Part shown: positions 18,557-25,868 of the stretch, piece by piece
Numbering within the stretch: the first letter of the stretch is position 1
How the letters are laid out: the number at the start of each line of letters is the position of its first letter
NCBI RefSeq assembly: GCF_002921135.1
Contig: NZ_PQVJ01000008.1
Location: 1 to 42,710 of the forward strand
From: Avibacterium gallinarum
GTDB taxonomy: Bacteria; Pseudomonadota; Gammaproteobacteria; Enterobacterales; Pasteurellaceae
DNA length: 42,710 nucleotides
Direction of reading: 5' to 3'
The notes under the pieces: model-generated
What the model was told of the DNA's origin: nothing
Databases searched by the model: none
The model's input: only the letters and a program-made list of their open reading frames with translations
Translations under genes and position numbers: made by a program

Positions 18557-19330
18557 ATGTTAGATAGCGAAGTGTTACTCACCATAAAACTGCAACAACA
18601 ACTTTTTGTTGATCCGAAACGGATTCGTCTGCTGCGTGAAATTGCCAAATCAGGCTCAATCAGCCAAGCGGCGAAAAATGCCAAAGTGAGCTATAAAAGT
18701 GCGTGAGATCACCTTGAAGCGATGAATAGCCTCAGCCCAATGCCTTTGTTAGAACGCAATACTGGAGGAAAAAATGGTGGCGGCACGACACTCACAACCT
18801 ATGCCAAACGCCTACTCAAACTTTATGATCTCTTGGAACAAACGCAACAAAAAGCCTTTTCTATCTTGCAAGACGAACAGGTTTCCCTTGATAGCCTGCT
18901 TTCCGCCACCGCGCGTTTTTCCTTACAAAGTAGCGCCAGAAATCAATTTTTTGGCACGGTGAAAAACCTAACGCAGACAGGCAATCATTGTGCGGTAGAA
19001 ATTCAAATTCCCCATTTAGATCAATCCATTACCGCCTTTATCACACCACAAAGTGCGGTTCGTTTACAGCTTGTTTTTGGCAAAGAAGTGATGCTGATGA
19101 TCAAAGCGCCGTGGGTAAAATTATTCACCGAAAAACCGCAAAAAACGTGCAATATTTTCCCCGCACTTTTATCCCACATCAACCAACAACCCAACACCCA
19201 AGAAGCCACGCTCACCTTAGGCGAAAACCTACAATGCACTGCCAGCATTGATGATAACTCAAATTTCCAACAAGGTGATAAGCTGTTTTGCTATATTGAT
19301 CCTGAACAGATTGTGTTGGTGACGATTTGA
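18557..19330 (+). pseudogene. modE: modE, molybdate-responsive regulator, with in-frame stop at codon 50
   Basis: Reading from ATG 18557 gives MLDSEVLLTIKLQQQLFVDP and the winged-helix region SGSISQAAKNAKVSYKSA, then TGA (18704-18706), then DHLEAMN and a long continuation in the same frame to 19330. Other ModE proteins have Trp here (SAWDHLEAMN), so a TGG-to-TGA change explains the stop. Without it the protein would be 257 aa, the normal length. The part after the stop includes the recognition-region tail NTGGKNGGG and two Mop (TOBE) molybdate-binding domains (SARNQFFGTVKN first). ModE with bound molybdate normally represses modABC and controls molybdoenzyme genes. As read, DNA-bound repressor cannot be made; a 202-aa C-terminal piece could start at ATG 18722, but no ribosome site is evident there. 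Confidence 0.88.
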
Positions 19331-19407
19331 TTTTCCTTGAATATTCCTCCCTTTTACAAAGAAGAATTCTCTTAAAATTTCCCCGCCTCGTTCGTGGATT
19401 TTTATTG

Positions 19408-19413
19408 TATAAT
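19408..19413 (+). promoter_or_regulatory. Possible -10 element for metR
   Basis: A consensus TATAAT lies 34 nt before the metR ATG. No convincing -35 hexamer is found at 16-18 nt, which would fit an activator-dependent or weak promoter. No clear MetR or MetJ box is visible beside it. Confidence 0.4.
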
Positions 19414-19446
19414 CCCACACATTCTGTTGTTTTAATAAGTTATTAA

Positions 19447-20376
19447 ATGAAACCCATATTTCTTGAACTTCGCCATTTGAAAACCCTTTTAGCTTTGAAA
19501 GAAACGGGCAGTGTTTCTTTGGCGGCTAAACGTGTGTATCTCACCCAATCGGCTCTTTCTCATCAAATTAAATTGTTGGAAGAGCAATACGGCTTGCCGT
19601 TATTTGAGCGTAAAAGCCAGCCCCTGCGTTTTACTTCGGCGGGAGAGCGTTTAATTAAGTTGGCGAATGATATTTTGCCGAAAGTGGTGGAGGCGGAGCG
19701 AGATTTGGCGCGCGTTAAGCAAGGTGAGGCGGGTGAGTTGCGCATTGCGGTGGAATGCCACACTTGTTTTGATTGGCTGATGCCGGCGATGGATAGCTTT
19801 CGCCAAAATTGGCCGTTGGTGGAGTTGGATATTGTATCGGGCTTCCATACGGATACAGTGAGCTTGCTGCTCAGCCATCGTGCGGATTGGGCGGTGGTTT
19901 CGGAAATTGAAGAAACCGCAGACATTGTGCATAAGCCGTTGTTTTCTTATGAAATGGTGGGCTTGTGTGCCAAAGATCACCCTTTAGCGAATAAAGACAT
20001 TTGGCAAGCGGAAGATTTTATCGATCAAACCTTAATTACCTATCCTGTGCCTGATGATATGCTAGATTTGCTGAAAAAAGTGTTAAATCCGAAAGGCATT
20101 AATCCAACACGCCGCACCAGTGAATTAACCATTGCGATTATTCAGTTAGTGGCGAGCAAGCGCGGGATTGCGGCATTGCCATTTTGGGCGGCCAAACCTT
20201 ATTTAGATCGCGGCTATATTGTAGCGAAAAAAATTACCAATCAAGGGTTATACAGCAATCTTTATGCGGCATTTCGTGAAATGGACGCAGATGTGGCGTT
20301 TGTTGATGATTTTTATCAAACCGTAAAAGCACAAAGTTTTTCTACCTTACCGGGATTATCTGTTTTAGATGAGTAG
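19447..20376 (+). CDS. metR: LysR-type regulator MetR
   Basis: 309 aa, family length. The N-terminal helix-turn-helix (residues about 7-66: FLELRHLKTLLALKETGS, LTQSALSHQIKLLEEQYG) and co-inducer domain segments AVECHTCFDWLMPAMD and DWAVVSEIEE match MetR closely. In enterobacteria MetR with homocysteine activates metE, metF and related genes; metE lies 5.5 kb downstream here. The last codons overlap the azlC start by 8 bp, so an operon metR-azlC-azlD is likely, which connects amino-acid export with methionine control. Confidence 0.93.
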   Translation: MKPIFLELRHLKTLLALKETGSVSLAAKRVYLTQSALSHQIKLLEEQYGLPLFERKSQPLRFTSAGERLIKLANDILPKVVEAERDLARVKQGEAGELRIAVECHTCFDWLMPAMDSFRQNWPLVELDIVSGFHTDTVSLLLSHRADWAVVSEIEETADIVHKPLFSYEMVGLCAKDHPLANKDIWQAEDFIDQTLITYPVPDDMLDLLKKVLNPKGINPTRRTSELTIAIIQLVASKRGIAALPFWAAKPYLDRGYIVAKKITNQGLYSNLYAAFREMDADVAFVDDFYQTVKAQSFSTLPGLSVLDE

Positions 20377-21106
20377 TAGTAACCAACCAGCACAACATAA
20401 CAGCCCAATTTGGGCGGCAGCCAAGGCGGCATTTCCTTATTCTTTGCCAATGGTGATCGGCTTTCTTTTTCTTGGCGTAGCTTACGGCCTTTATATGAAA
20501 GCCCTAGGCTTTGGCGTGTGGTATCCCTTTTTTATGGCGGCATTAATTTACGCAGGCTCAGTCGAATTTATTGTTGCAGGGGCATTAGTGATGGCTTTCG
20601 CGCCCTTGCATATTTTCTTGCTGACCTTAATGGTGAGCTTACGCCAGCTCTTTTATAGCCTTTCAATGCTGGAAAAATATCATTCAAAATTGGGCAAAAA
20701 ACGCTGGTATTTGATCAGCACGCTGGTAGATGAAAGTTTTTCGCTCAATTATATGGCGAAAATTCCACCGCACTTAGACAAAGGTTGGTATATGCTTTTT
20801 GTCAGCCTATATTTACATTGTTATTGGGTGATTGGTGCGGTGATCGGCAATTTATTTGGCGATCTAGTGCCGTTTAACTTAAAAGGCATTGAATTTGCGA
20901 TGACAGCACTTTTTCTGGTTATTTTTGCGGAAAATTGGCTGAAAGAAAAATCACACGAAAGTTCTTTGTTAGGCTTAGGTATCGCGTTAGTGTGCTTAAT
21001 TGTGGTTGGTAAAAATCATTTTCTCATTCCAACCCTTATCGGAATCTTAGTCGCGCTAACCCTTTGGCGACCTAAATTAACCAGCCAATTAAACAAGGTG
21101 GAATAA
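20369..21106 (+). CDS. azlC: AzlC family branched-chain amino-acid/methionine exporter subunit
   Basis: 245 aa integral membrane protein of the AzlC/YgaZ/BrnF family. The opening is AAKAAFPYSLPMVIGFLFLG, with GVWYPFFMAALIYAGSVEF and the conserved LMVSLRQLFYSLSM following. Together with a small AzlD partner it exports amino acids: YgaZH exports valine in E. coli and BrnFE exports isoleucine and methionine in Corynebacterium. The ATG overlaps the metR end by 8 bp and its stop overlaps the azlD start by 1 bp, so the three genes are tightly coupled. The substrate is inferred from the metR linkage, not from the sequence. Confidence 0.9.
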   Translation: MSSSNQPAQHNSPIWAAAKAAFPYSLPMVIGFLFLGVAYGLYMKALGFGVWYPFFMAALIYAGSVEFIVAGALVMAFAPLHIFLLTLMVSLRQLFYSLSMLEKYHSKLGKKRWYLISTLVDESFSLNYMAKIPPHLDKGWYMLFVSLYLHCYWVIGAVIGNLFGDLVPFNLKGIEFAMTALFLVIFAENWLKEKSHESSLLGLGIALVCLIVVGKNHFLIPTLIGILVALTLWRPKLTSQLNKVE

Positions 21107-21435
21107 TGACCTTAACAGAACAAATCCTTACTATCATTATTGCCATTTTTGCCGTGCAACTGTGTCGGATTTTACCTTTTATTATTTTTCCTGCGCATCG
21201 CCCTGCACCTCCCTATATTCGCTATTTAGGTAAAGTATTGCCTGCCGCAATGTTTGGAATGTTAGTGGTGTATTGTTATAAAAACATTGATTTTTCAACG
21301 GCCTATTTAGGCGCACCTGATTTTATTGCAGGTGCGGTGGTTTTAGGCTTACATTTTTGGAAAAAGAATATGTTTTTATCAATGATTGTCGGCACAGGTT
21401 TGTATATGATACTTGTCCAATTTATCTTTGTATAA
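21106..21435 (+). CDS. azlD: AzlD family branched-chain amino-acid exporter small subunit
   Basis: 109 aa with four predicted membrane helices, the usual size for AzlD/YgaH. Segments RILPFIIFPAHRPAPPYIRY and VLPAAMFGMLVVYCYKN (both near the middle) are typical. The start codon overlaps the azlC stop as TAATG. It functions as the obligate partner of AzlC. No strong terminator follows; the 33-bp gap runs into the convergent TonB receptor gene. Confidence 0.9.
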   Translation: MTLTEQILTIIIAIFAVQLCRILPFIIFPAHRPAPPYIRYLGKVLPAAMFGMLVVYCYKNIDFSTAYLGAPDFIAGAVVLGLHFWKKNMFLSMIVGTGLYMILVQFIFV

Positions 21436-21468
21436 CTCCCCCACCTTCAACGATGAGGGAGCATAAAG

Positions 21469-23811
21469 CTAAAAGTTCACTTTTATCCCAAATACGGCAT
21501 TTCGCCCAGCCTGTGGCGCAAGAAATTTTAATGGAGAAGTATTCGAACGCGCTTCTCGATTAGTTAAGTTATTAATATGGAAATAAATTTCCATTTCACT
21601 TTGTTTCCAAGGGTAAACATAGCTGATGCCCATATCTACCAAAGTAAATGATGGATTAACTAGCTTCTCATCAACTTCATTACTCACATACTTCTGTGTT
21701 TTATAATGCGTTGCCGCAAGAAAGGCGCGCCAATTTTTATACTCAATATTCACATCCCCACCAAAACGCGAAGACGGTAAATTCGGTAAATAATTGCCTA
21801 ATCCCGTTAAACGCTGTGGCAATTTTTGTTTAATATGATCATAGAAGAGATGCCAATTCCAAACACCCCAATGCGATGTTTCTAATTGATAACTTAAATC
21901 CACTTCCCACCCAGTTAAGATGAGCGGTGTTTGACGCCATTGTTTTACCATTAAACCATTGCGCACAAGACTGGTGTAACCTAAATAAGTGAAATGATCA
22001 AAATGATTTCGATACCAGCTCACCGCCACATTGAACCCATTTTGCTCAATACCGGCAGAAATTTCCCAAGTATGGCTCTTCTCTTTTTGCAAACGTGCAT
22101 CACCATTTTCTTCAATCAACAGAGCATAATGGTTATTATTAGCGTACAATTCATTCATTTCTAATGCCCGTTCAGCAAAAGTACGCTGAAGCTTAATATA
22201 ACTACTTTCGCTAGGATTAAATTGAAAAGCGAAATGAGTATTTTGTAAGGAAAAATGACGATCTTTTGCATAGTAAGCTCCAACACTTTGCGATCTCTCG
22301 CGATGCAACTCTCCTAACTGATAACGCACTTTTCCAATACGATGTCCAACCTCCAACGTAAAAGGAGCAAGATCAAGAGTTTCAATCGCAAAGATACTGT
22401 ATGCTTTGCGTTTTAAATCGGGAAGGTAGCTATCCTGACCTTTGGCACTAACCTTTTGATATGAAAAATCCGTACCAACAGTTCCAATTAATCGCTCAAA
22501 TAAAGGGGCGTGAATTGCAGATAATCGATAAGCATAATTATCAGACAAAAAACCATTAGACATCACAGCCCCTAAGAACTCTTGATCCTTCGCGTGTTGA
22601 TAATTCACTTGAAAATCTACGCTCTCAATTCCTTTGATCGGCATCACCCAATGGGTATCCCAATTCAAACGGTAGGTTTGGTTTTTCACTGTTACAGGCG
22701 CATATCCCTCATTCGCTTGGCTCGCTAAATAAGCAAAGCCCGGCACACCATAATCAGTATCAAAATAATGCCAAGACACCCCAGTATAACCAAAATGATC
22801 AATATAACTGCTGCCTAAAGTAAAAGTGCGTGTTGCAGAATGGCTATTCGGAATTCTTCCTTTGGGATAGGAGTGATATTCCTTCAAATCACCAAATTTT
22901 TCCATATAGTAAGGACTGTTTGGCACATAAAGTGGATTCTCAGGATTTCCTCCCATAAACCCACGACGATTGGTATATTTATCTTCTTCAGTTAGCCCCA
23001 AACTTTTATCTTGATAATTATCCAAATAATATTGGCTAATATATTTAAAATACGCAGGATTAAGGCTAGATAACACGGGAATGCTCACTTGACATTGACG
23101 CTGTAAATCCGTGCGAGACTGCAAATAAGCCTTATCATAACATACACCCGCTTTACTAAAGTGCGGTACTTTTATTGACGAAATTTTACTCATTGCGCCA
23201 TCAAGATAAAATGCCCAATGTTCACCGTTGTTAATATTCAGTTTAAAAGCCCCTTGATTAGGCGCATTAAAACCTTTATTTAGGCTAACCTCACCACTTA
23301 TTTTATTTTGTGAAATTTGTTTTGGAATAGCCTCATCTAAAATATTGATTGCCCCACCAAGGCTTCTTCCGCCATAAAGCACCGCGGCACCGCCCTTACT
23401 AATCTCAATCCCCGTGGCATTTAACGGGTTAATTGAAGTCGCCAAATTACCGCTCACCACGGCTAAATCATTAATTGGCATATTATTCGCTAACACTGCC
23501 ACACGCTGGCTCGACAAACCTCGAATAATAGGACGAGAAGAATTTGGCCCAAAGGCACTGCTTTGCACACCAGATACTTTCTCTACCACAGCCCCTAATG
23601 TGGTGGAATGATTATTGCTAAGTTGAGCTTGATTTATACGATACTGCGTATTGAGATAATGATCTGGCACAGCATTTTTCACCGCCTCAGCCTCAACAAA
23701 AATTGGAGCGAGTTGCTGTGTGCTTTCAACATTTTCCTGCCCATAACAATAACACGCACTAAAAAACGCGAAAAAACTCAAAGAAAAATATTTAGAATCA
23801 AAAAGTTGCAT
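21469..23811 (-). CDS. TonB-dependent outer-membrane receptor, ZnuD-like
   Basis: 780 aa. The signal peptide ends near CYCYG, followed by a plug domain (about 30-160) with VEKVSGVQSSAFGPNSSRP, IIRGLSSQRVAVLANN and GGAAVLYGGRSLGGAINI, then a 22-strand barrel ending in a terminal aromatic residue (FGIKVNF). The barrel segments DTDYGVPGFAY, EMNELYANNNHYAL, LQKEKSHTWEISAGIEQNG and WYRNHFDHFTYLG resemble ZnuD-type receptors, which take up zinc and sometimes haem. A loop carries one Cys pair (GVCYDKAY...RQCQ), but the His/Asp-rich zinc-loading loop of neisserial ZnuD is absent, so the substrate is open. The AAGGTG ribosome site lies 8 nt before the ATG, partly in an inverted repeat. No Fur or Zur box was recognised. 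Confidence 0.88.
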   Translation of the reverse strand: MQLFDSKYFSLSFFAFFSACYCYGQENVESTQQLAPIFVEAEAVKNAVPDHYLNTQYRINQAQLSNNHSTTLGAVVEKVSGVQSSAFGPNSSRPIIRGLSSQRVAVLANNMPINDLAVVSGNLATSINPLNATGIEISKGGAAVLYGGRSLGGAINILDEAIPKQISQNKISGEVSLNKGFNAPNQGAFKLNINNGEHWAFYLDGAMSKISSIKVPHFSKAGVCYDKAYLQSRTDLQRQCQVSIPVLSSLNPAYFKYISQYYLDNYQDKSLGLTEEDKYTNRRGFMGGNPENPLYVPNSPYYMEKFGDLKEYHSYPKGRIPNSHSATRTFTLGSSYIDHFGYTGVSWHYFDTDYGVPGFAYLASQANEGYAPVTVKNQTYRLNWDTHWVMPIKGIESVDFQVNYQHAKDQEFLGAVMSNGFLSDNYAYRLSAIHAPLFERLIGTVGTDFSYQKVSAKGQDSYLPDLKRKAYSIFAIETLDLAPFTLEVGHRIGKVRYQLGELHRERSQSVGAYYAKDRHFSLQNTHFAFQFNPSESSYIKLQRTFAERALEMNELYANNNHYALLIEENGDARLQKEKSHTWEISAGIEQNGFNVAVSWYRNHFDHFTYLGYTSLVRNGLMVKQWRQTPLILTGWEVDLSYQLETSHWGVWNWHLFYDHIKQKLPQRLTGLGNYLPNLPSSRFGGDVNIEYKNWRAFLAATHYKTQKYVSNEVDEKLVNPSFTLVDMGISYVYPWKQSEMEIYFHINNLTNREARSNTSPLKFLAPQAGRNAVFGIKVNF

Positions 23812-23821
23812 TACAAAACAC

Positions 23822-23844
23822 CTTATTTTTTAAAGAAAAATAAG
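23822..23844. repeat. 9-bp inverted repeat in the TonB receptor leader
   Basis: CTTATTTTT (23822-23830) and AAAAATAAG (23836-23844) are perfect inverted copies with a 5-nt spacer, 11 bp upstream of the receptor ATG. On the transcript the hairpin would overlap the AAGG of the ribosome site, and on DNA it could be an operator half-site pair. Confidence 0.6.
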
Positions 23845-24001
23845 ACATTATGCTAACACAAAATATCAGGAAGTAAATGCATCGTTAAACAACATAAAAT
23901 TTTTTTATGAAATGGCACTTCTATTTTTAACTGCGTATGCTTTGTCAAAACACAAAAATAGGAGTACTGTACAGGTTAGAATTGACAGAGAAGAAAGATC
24001 A

Positions 24002-24034
24002 AAAATGAGGTAGCGCTTTACTCTACCTCATTTT
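24002..24034. terminator. Terminator after the phosphoethanolamine transferase gene
   Basis: AAAATGAGGTAG (24002-24013) and CTACCTCATTTT (24023-24034) form a 12-bp stem with a 9-nt loop, with T-rich flanks on both strands. It lies 3 bp beyond the stop codon of the transferase gene. The 185 bp between it and the receptor hairpin hold no further gene that I recognise. Confidence 0.85.
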
Positions 24035-24036
24035 CT

Positions 24037-25621
24037 TTATTTAAGAGATTTGCTAGGATTCACCCACTCGATTGCATTTGGCGTTATTTGTAAATAACCC
24101 TGATCGCCTGAAAGATCATTATTATTGACATACCCTTGTTCACAAGAACTAATTCGCTGTTGATAACCAAAGCTATTTAACAATAACGTAGCAATTTGCT
24201 GATGAAATAAACGATCACATTGTGAAAAAGCTTGCTGCAATTGTTGTTGCACTACGCTGTCAGGGCTATACAACACAGTTGGTACAAGATAATTATCCTC
24301 GTCCATTGTCGCCTGAATATGACGTTCAGGCGTAACAAATTGTCCGTGATCAGAAGTATAAATAAACAGCCAATCTTGCTCAGTTTGTTGCTGTAAATAA
24401 TGAATAATGGCTTTCATTAGCTGATCAGTGGCATAAATAGTGTTGTCATATTCATCATTTGCGGTTTTATCACCGAATACTTTTTGCTCCGCAGTTAAAA
24501 TCTTGCCATAAGGCATATGTGAACCGCGCTGATGTAAAATAATAAAATGATTACCTTCCCGTAAATTAATCTTTTTCAATAAGGGTAATAATTCCCTATC
24601 AGACATATGTTGTTTAAATCCAAAACCAAGATCTGTAGGATATTTCAGCTCATCAATCCACGTTTTACCTAATAAATTAAGCAGATCCATATCCTCTTGA
24701 GATTGTGCAGTATAAAAATAAGTTTGGTAGCCTTGCTGTTTAGCTAAACGAAATAAATTCGTTGTACCTTTAGAAATTTGGGATAATCCATTTGGGTATT
24801 CAATAGCATTGAATAAAGAAGGAAGTGCAATTGCAGTAAGTAATCCCGCAGAATAGGTTTCTTTGACAATAGGTTGAGCATCAGATTGAGCAAACCGAGT
24901 TAAAAATGGCGTGGTGTTTCGATTTTCAAAATCATAACCAAAATAACTGACATGTTTAGCACTTTCACTCTCTCCGAGTAAAAAAATGATATTGCGAACT
25001 TTAGGTTTGCTCACCACCTGTGGCTCAGCCATTTGATAATCAGGCACAACGCTTAGGTGTAACACCTTATAAGGTAAGGTATGCCCCACAAATGAACTTA
25101 AACTGAGATAGTTCGTTTTAATGCGTCCATAAGACAATTTCGGCGAAATAATGCTCTTACTCTCATCTAAAGCCACACGCACAAGGCCAAAAATCATCAA
25201 GAGAAAAAATACTCCATCAGCAATCCAAGAACGTTTACGTTGAAAACATAAAATAGAGCTGACAAAAATCACTTCTAATAAGCCCCATAATGCGGGAAAT
25301 AACGCCTTATCGATTAAGGAACTACTTGCCCCTATCACCTCATGCCACTCTTCAAAGAGCAAATATAAATTCATTGGCGTAATCCAGCTTTGATAAGCCG
25401 CATAATGAACATTGTTACCAATAAAACTTATTGCAAAGAAAGCAAGAAGTAAGCATTGTACGACTCTTATATAACAATGCAACAAATACCAAAATAAACG
25501 CATAATTCTCCACTAATTTACCCATAGGCAAAGCTGGAACAGCAAACACAATGCGATAGAGTAATTCGCTTCCGAGTAATAACACACTGTATAACACAAT
25601 GAGTGATAGGGCTTTTTTCAT
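24037..25621 (-). pseudogene. Phosphoethanolamine transferase (lipid A/LPS-modifying type), frameshifted near the N-terminus
   Basis: The N-terminus is in one frame from the ATG at 25621: KKALSLIVLYSVLLLGSELL and PALPMGKLVENYAFILVFVA to LLY at about residue 51. The rest is in another frame (IRVVQCLLLAFFAISFIGNN and on) to 24037. Joined, they give about 528 aa, normal for EptA-like enzymes. The switch point coincides with a TATATA run at 25468-25473; adding one TA pair, or removing one base, restores the frame. The C-terminal sulfatase-fold domain keeps GESESAKHVSYFGYD, a Thr-containing LLTAIALPS motif and TSDHGQF. Such enzymes transfer phosphoethanolamine to lipid A or core sugar and can reduce polymyxin sensitivity. 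It may be a null gene, a switching gene or a sequence error; a start at 25503 would lose the first membrane helices. Confidence 0.82.
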
Positions 25622-25735
25622 TTTGATGATCCTAAAAGATTAAAATGAGCGAGATTGTAGCACAACACAATGATTTATATAAACAAAGCACACTAGCTAA
25701 AGTGCGGTGCTTTTGGGATAAATTTTTTGCCATTA

Positions 25736-25758
25736 TATGAATATTAATTTTATTCATA
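25736..25758. promoter_or_regulatory. Palindrome upstream of metE, possible regulator site
   Basis: TATGAATA (25736-25743) and TATTCATA (25751-25758) are perfect inverted copies with a 7-nt spacer, 111 bp before the metE ATG. It contains TGAA and TTCA halves as in MetR sites, but 11 nt apart instead of the usual 5, so a MetR role is only a guess. An uptake signal lies at 25700-25708. Confidence 0.35.
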
Positions 25759-25820
25759 CAAAACGTGAAAATTATGACATTGCATAATACAGAGCCTTTC
25801 GGCATTATTAGACGCAAGAA

Positions 25821-25836
25821 AGACGTTTAGACGTCT
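25821..25836. promoter_or_regulatory. Two tandem MetJ operator boxes (met boxes) before metE
   Basis: AGACGTTT (25821-25828) followed directly by AGACGTCT (25829-25836): the second is a perfect copy of the met box consensus and the first differs in one base. Tandem 8-bp boxes without spacing are the known binding pattern of MetJ dimers with S-adenosylmethionine. The site lies 33 bp before the metE ATG, within the leader or over the start of transcription. Confidence 0.85.
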
Positions 25837-25868
25837 ATTTGATTAATAATAAAGACAGGAGTTCGATT

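Noticed and set aside
18704..18706. Selenocysteine codon in modE
   Set aside because: The residue replaced is a conserved Trp in the DNA-binding domain, not a Cys, and no clear SECIS-like hairpin follows the TGA.
18722..19330. Independent 202-aa gene
   Set aside because: It is the in-frame remainder of modE after the nonsense codon, without a visible ribosome site of its own, so I annotate one interrupted gene.
25415..25621. Separate small membrane protein of 68 aa
   Set aside because: Its first 51 residues match the N-terminus expected for a phosphoethanolamine transferase whose remainder follows in another frame; the tail after the switch point is out of frame.
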